Shown: piece after piece, positions 13,219 through 13,478 of the stretch
How the letters are laid out: each line of letters starts with the position of its first letter
Numbering within the stretch: the first letter of the stretch is position 1
DNA from: Thermoplasmata archaeon
GTDB lineage: Archaea; Thermoplasmatota; Thermoplasmata; Lutacidiplasmatales; UBA184
Assembly (NCBI GenBank): GCA_030043405.1
Contig: JASHXS010000124.1
Location: 1-13,478 of the forward strand
Direction of reading: 5' to 3'
Length of the DNA stretch: 13,478 bases
Position numbers and translations under genes: made by a program
Notes under the pieces: model-generated
The model's input: only the letters and a program-made list of their open reading frames with translations
Databases searched by the model: none
What the model was told of the DNA's origin: nothing

Positions 13219-13478
13219 GTGGGGGCGAACACCATCCGCATCACCGCGGTCGTCACCGCCCACGATCGGCGCGAGTTCCTTCCTCAGGCGGTCGGGTCGG
13301 CACTGGCGGGAGGGGTCGACGAGGTGGTGGTCGTGCGCAACTTTACCGGCGCCATCGAGGGCTGCGAGGGTCGGTACCGCGACGTCCAGTGCGAGGCACC
13401 GGAGACCAACGAGAAGGAGGCGCGCGGCCTGGAGGCCGCCGAGGGAGAGCTCGTCGGGTTCCTGGATGACGATGACCG
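13219..13478 (+). CDS. Partial family 2 glycosyltransferase, N-terminal 86 residues
   Basis: The frame opens at GTG 13219 and leaves the window at its right edge without a stop. It starts with IRITAVVTAHDRREFLPQAV, the GT-A opening in which an Asp after a beta strand contacts the nucleotide sugar. It then has EVVVVRNF, and EAAEGELVGFLDDDD, where the Asp run is the metal-binding DxD of family 2 enzymes. Such enzymes transfer sugar from a nucleotide donor in the cytoplasm, often to a lipid carrier or surface glycan. A GGGAGG site seven bases upstream supports the start. An in-frame GTG at 13159 would add 20 residues but overlaps the predicted TATA-like box. Substrate unknown. The family call is strong even from this fragment. 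Confidence 0.8.
   Translation, partial: MGANTIRITAVVTAHDRREFLPQAVGSALAGGVDEVVVVRNFTGAIEGCEGRYRDVQCEAPETNEKEARGLEAAEGELVGFLDDDD

Noticed and set aside
1..13478. tRNA, rRNA, CRISPR arrays, insertion sequences
   Set aside because: No cloverleaf arms, regularly spaced repeats, transposase motifs or terminal inverted repeats were seen; nearly all sequence is accounted for by protein genes and short promoter gaps.

Overview
The window looks like a gene-dense piece of a very GC-rich archaeal chromosome. The archaeal assignment rests on gene content: an MptE-type pterin pyrophosphokinase, an Orc1/Cdc6-type initiator, a Hel308 helicase, an NEMF/RqcH-type ribosome quality control factor and a haloarchaeal-style double-CxxC zinc protein. 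Single AT-rich TATA-like islands sit about 26 bp before start codons or short leaders, as in archaeal promoters, several of which appear leaderless. A high-GC member of the Thermoplasmatota is my best guess, but this is inference. I see no insertion sequence, CRISPR array, tRNA or rRNA.

Layout. The left edge holds the first codons of a minus-strand gene (1-64) that diverges from mptE (130-873, +). mptE converges on a GT-C-type membrane glycosyltransferase (837-2603, -). That gene diverges from a small Lys/Pro-rich basic-tailed protein (2794-3150, +), which converges on a two-TM membrane protein (3158-3679, -). Next, on the minus strand, come isocitrate dehydrogenase (3766-4878) and, upstream of it, an MscS channel (4914-5846). 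The MscS gene diverges from an Orc1/Cdc6-like gene (5941-7158, +), which runs into the 3' end of a Hel308 helicase (7019-9337, -). An acyl-CoA dehydrogenase (9360-10496, -) lies just upstream of Hel308 and probably shares its transcript. It diverges from rqcH/NEMF (10566-12458, +), whose 3' end overlaps a zinc-ribbon protein (12269-13087, -). The zinc gene diverges from a family 2 glycosyltransferase that is cut by the right edge (13219-13478, +).

Organisation. Orientation alternates almost gene by gene, giving five divergent intergenic regions and four convergent junctions in 13.5 kb. Three of the four convergent junctions are antisense overlaps (37, 140 and 190 bp). Several of the divergent regions contain only one AT-rich island, which may drive both genes.

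The genes are mostly housekeeping and do not form one pathway: cofactor synthesis (mptE), surface glycosylation (GT-C, GT2), central carbon metabolism (IDH), osmoprotection (MscS), replication and repair (Cdc6-like, Hel308), lipid oxidation (ACAD) and translation quality control (RqcH). The points most worth following up are an Orc1/Cdc6 homologue whose Walker A lysine is replaced by serine, a linker-histone-like tail on a small protein, an RqcH with Glu-Arg where the family Asp-Arg motif is expected, an isocitrate dehydrogenase with mixed cofactor determinants, a perfect palindrome at a predicted transcription start, and the long convergent overlaps.
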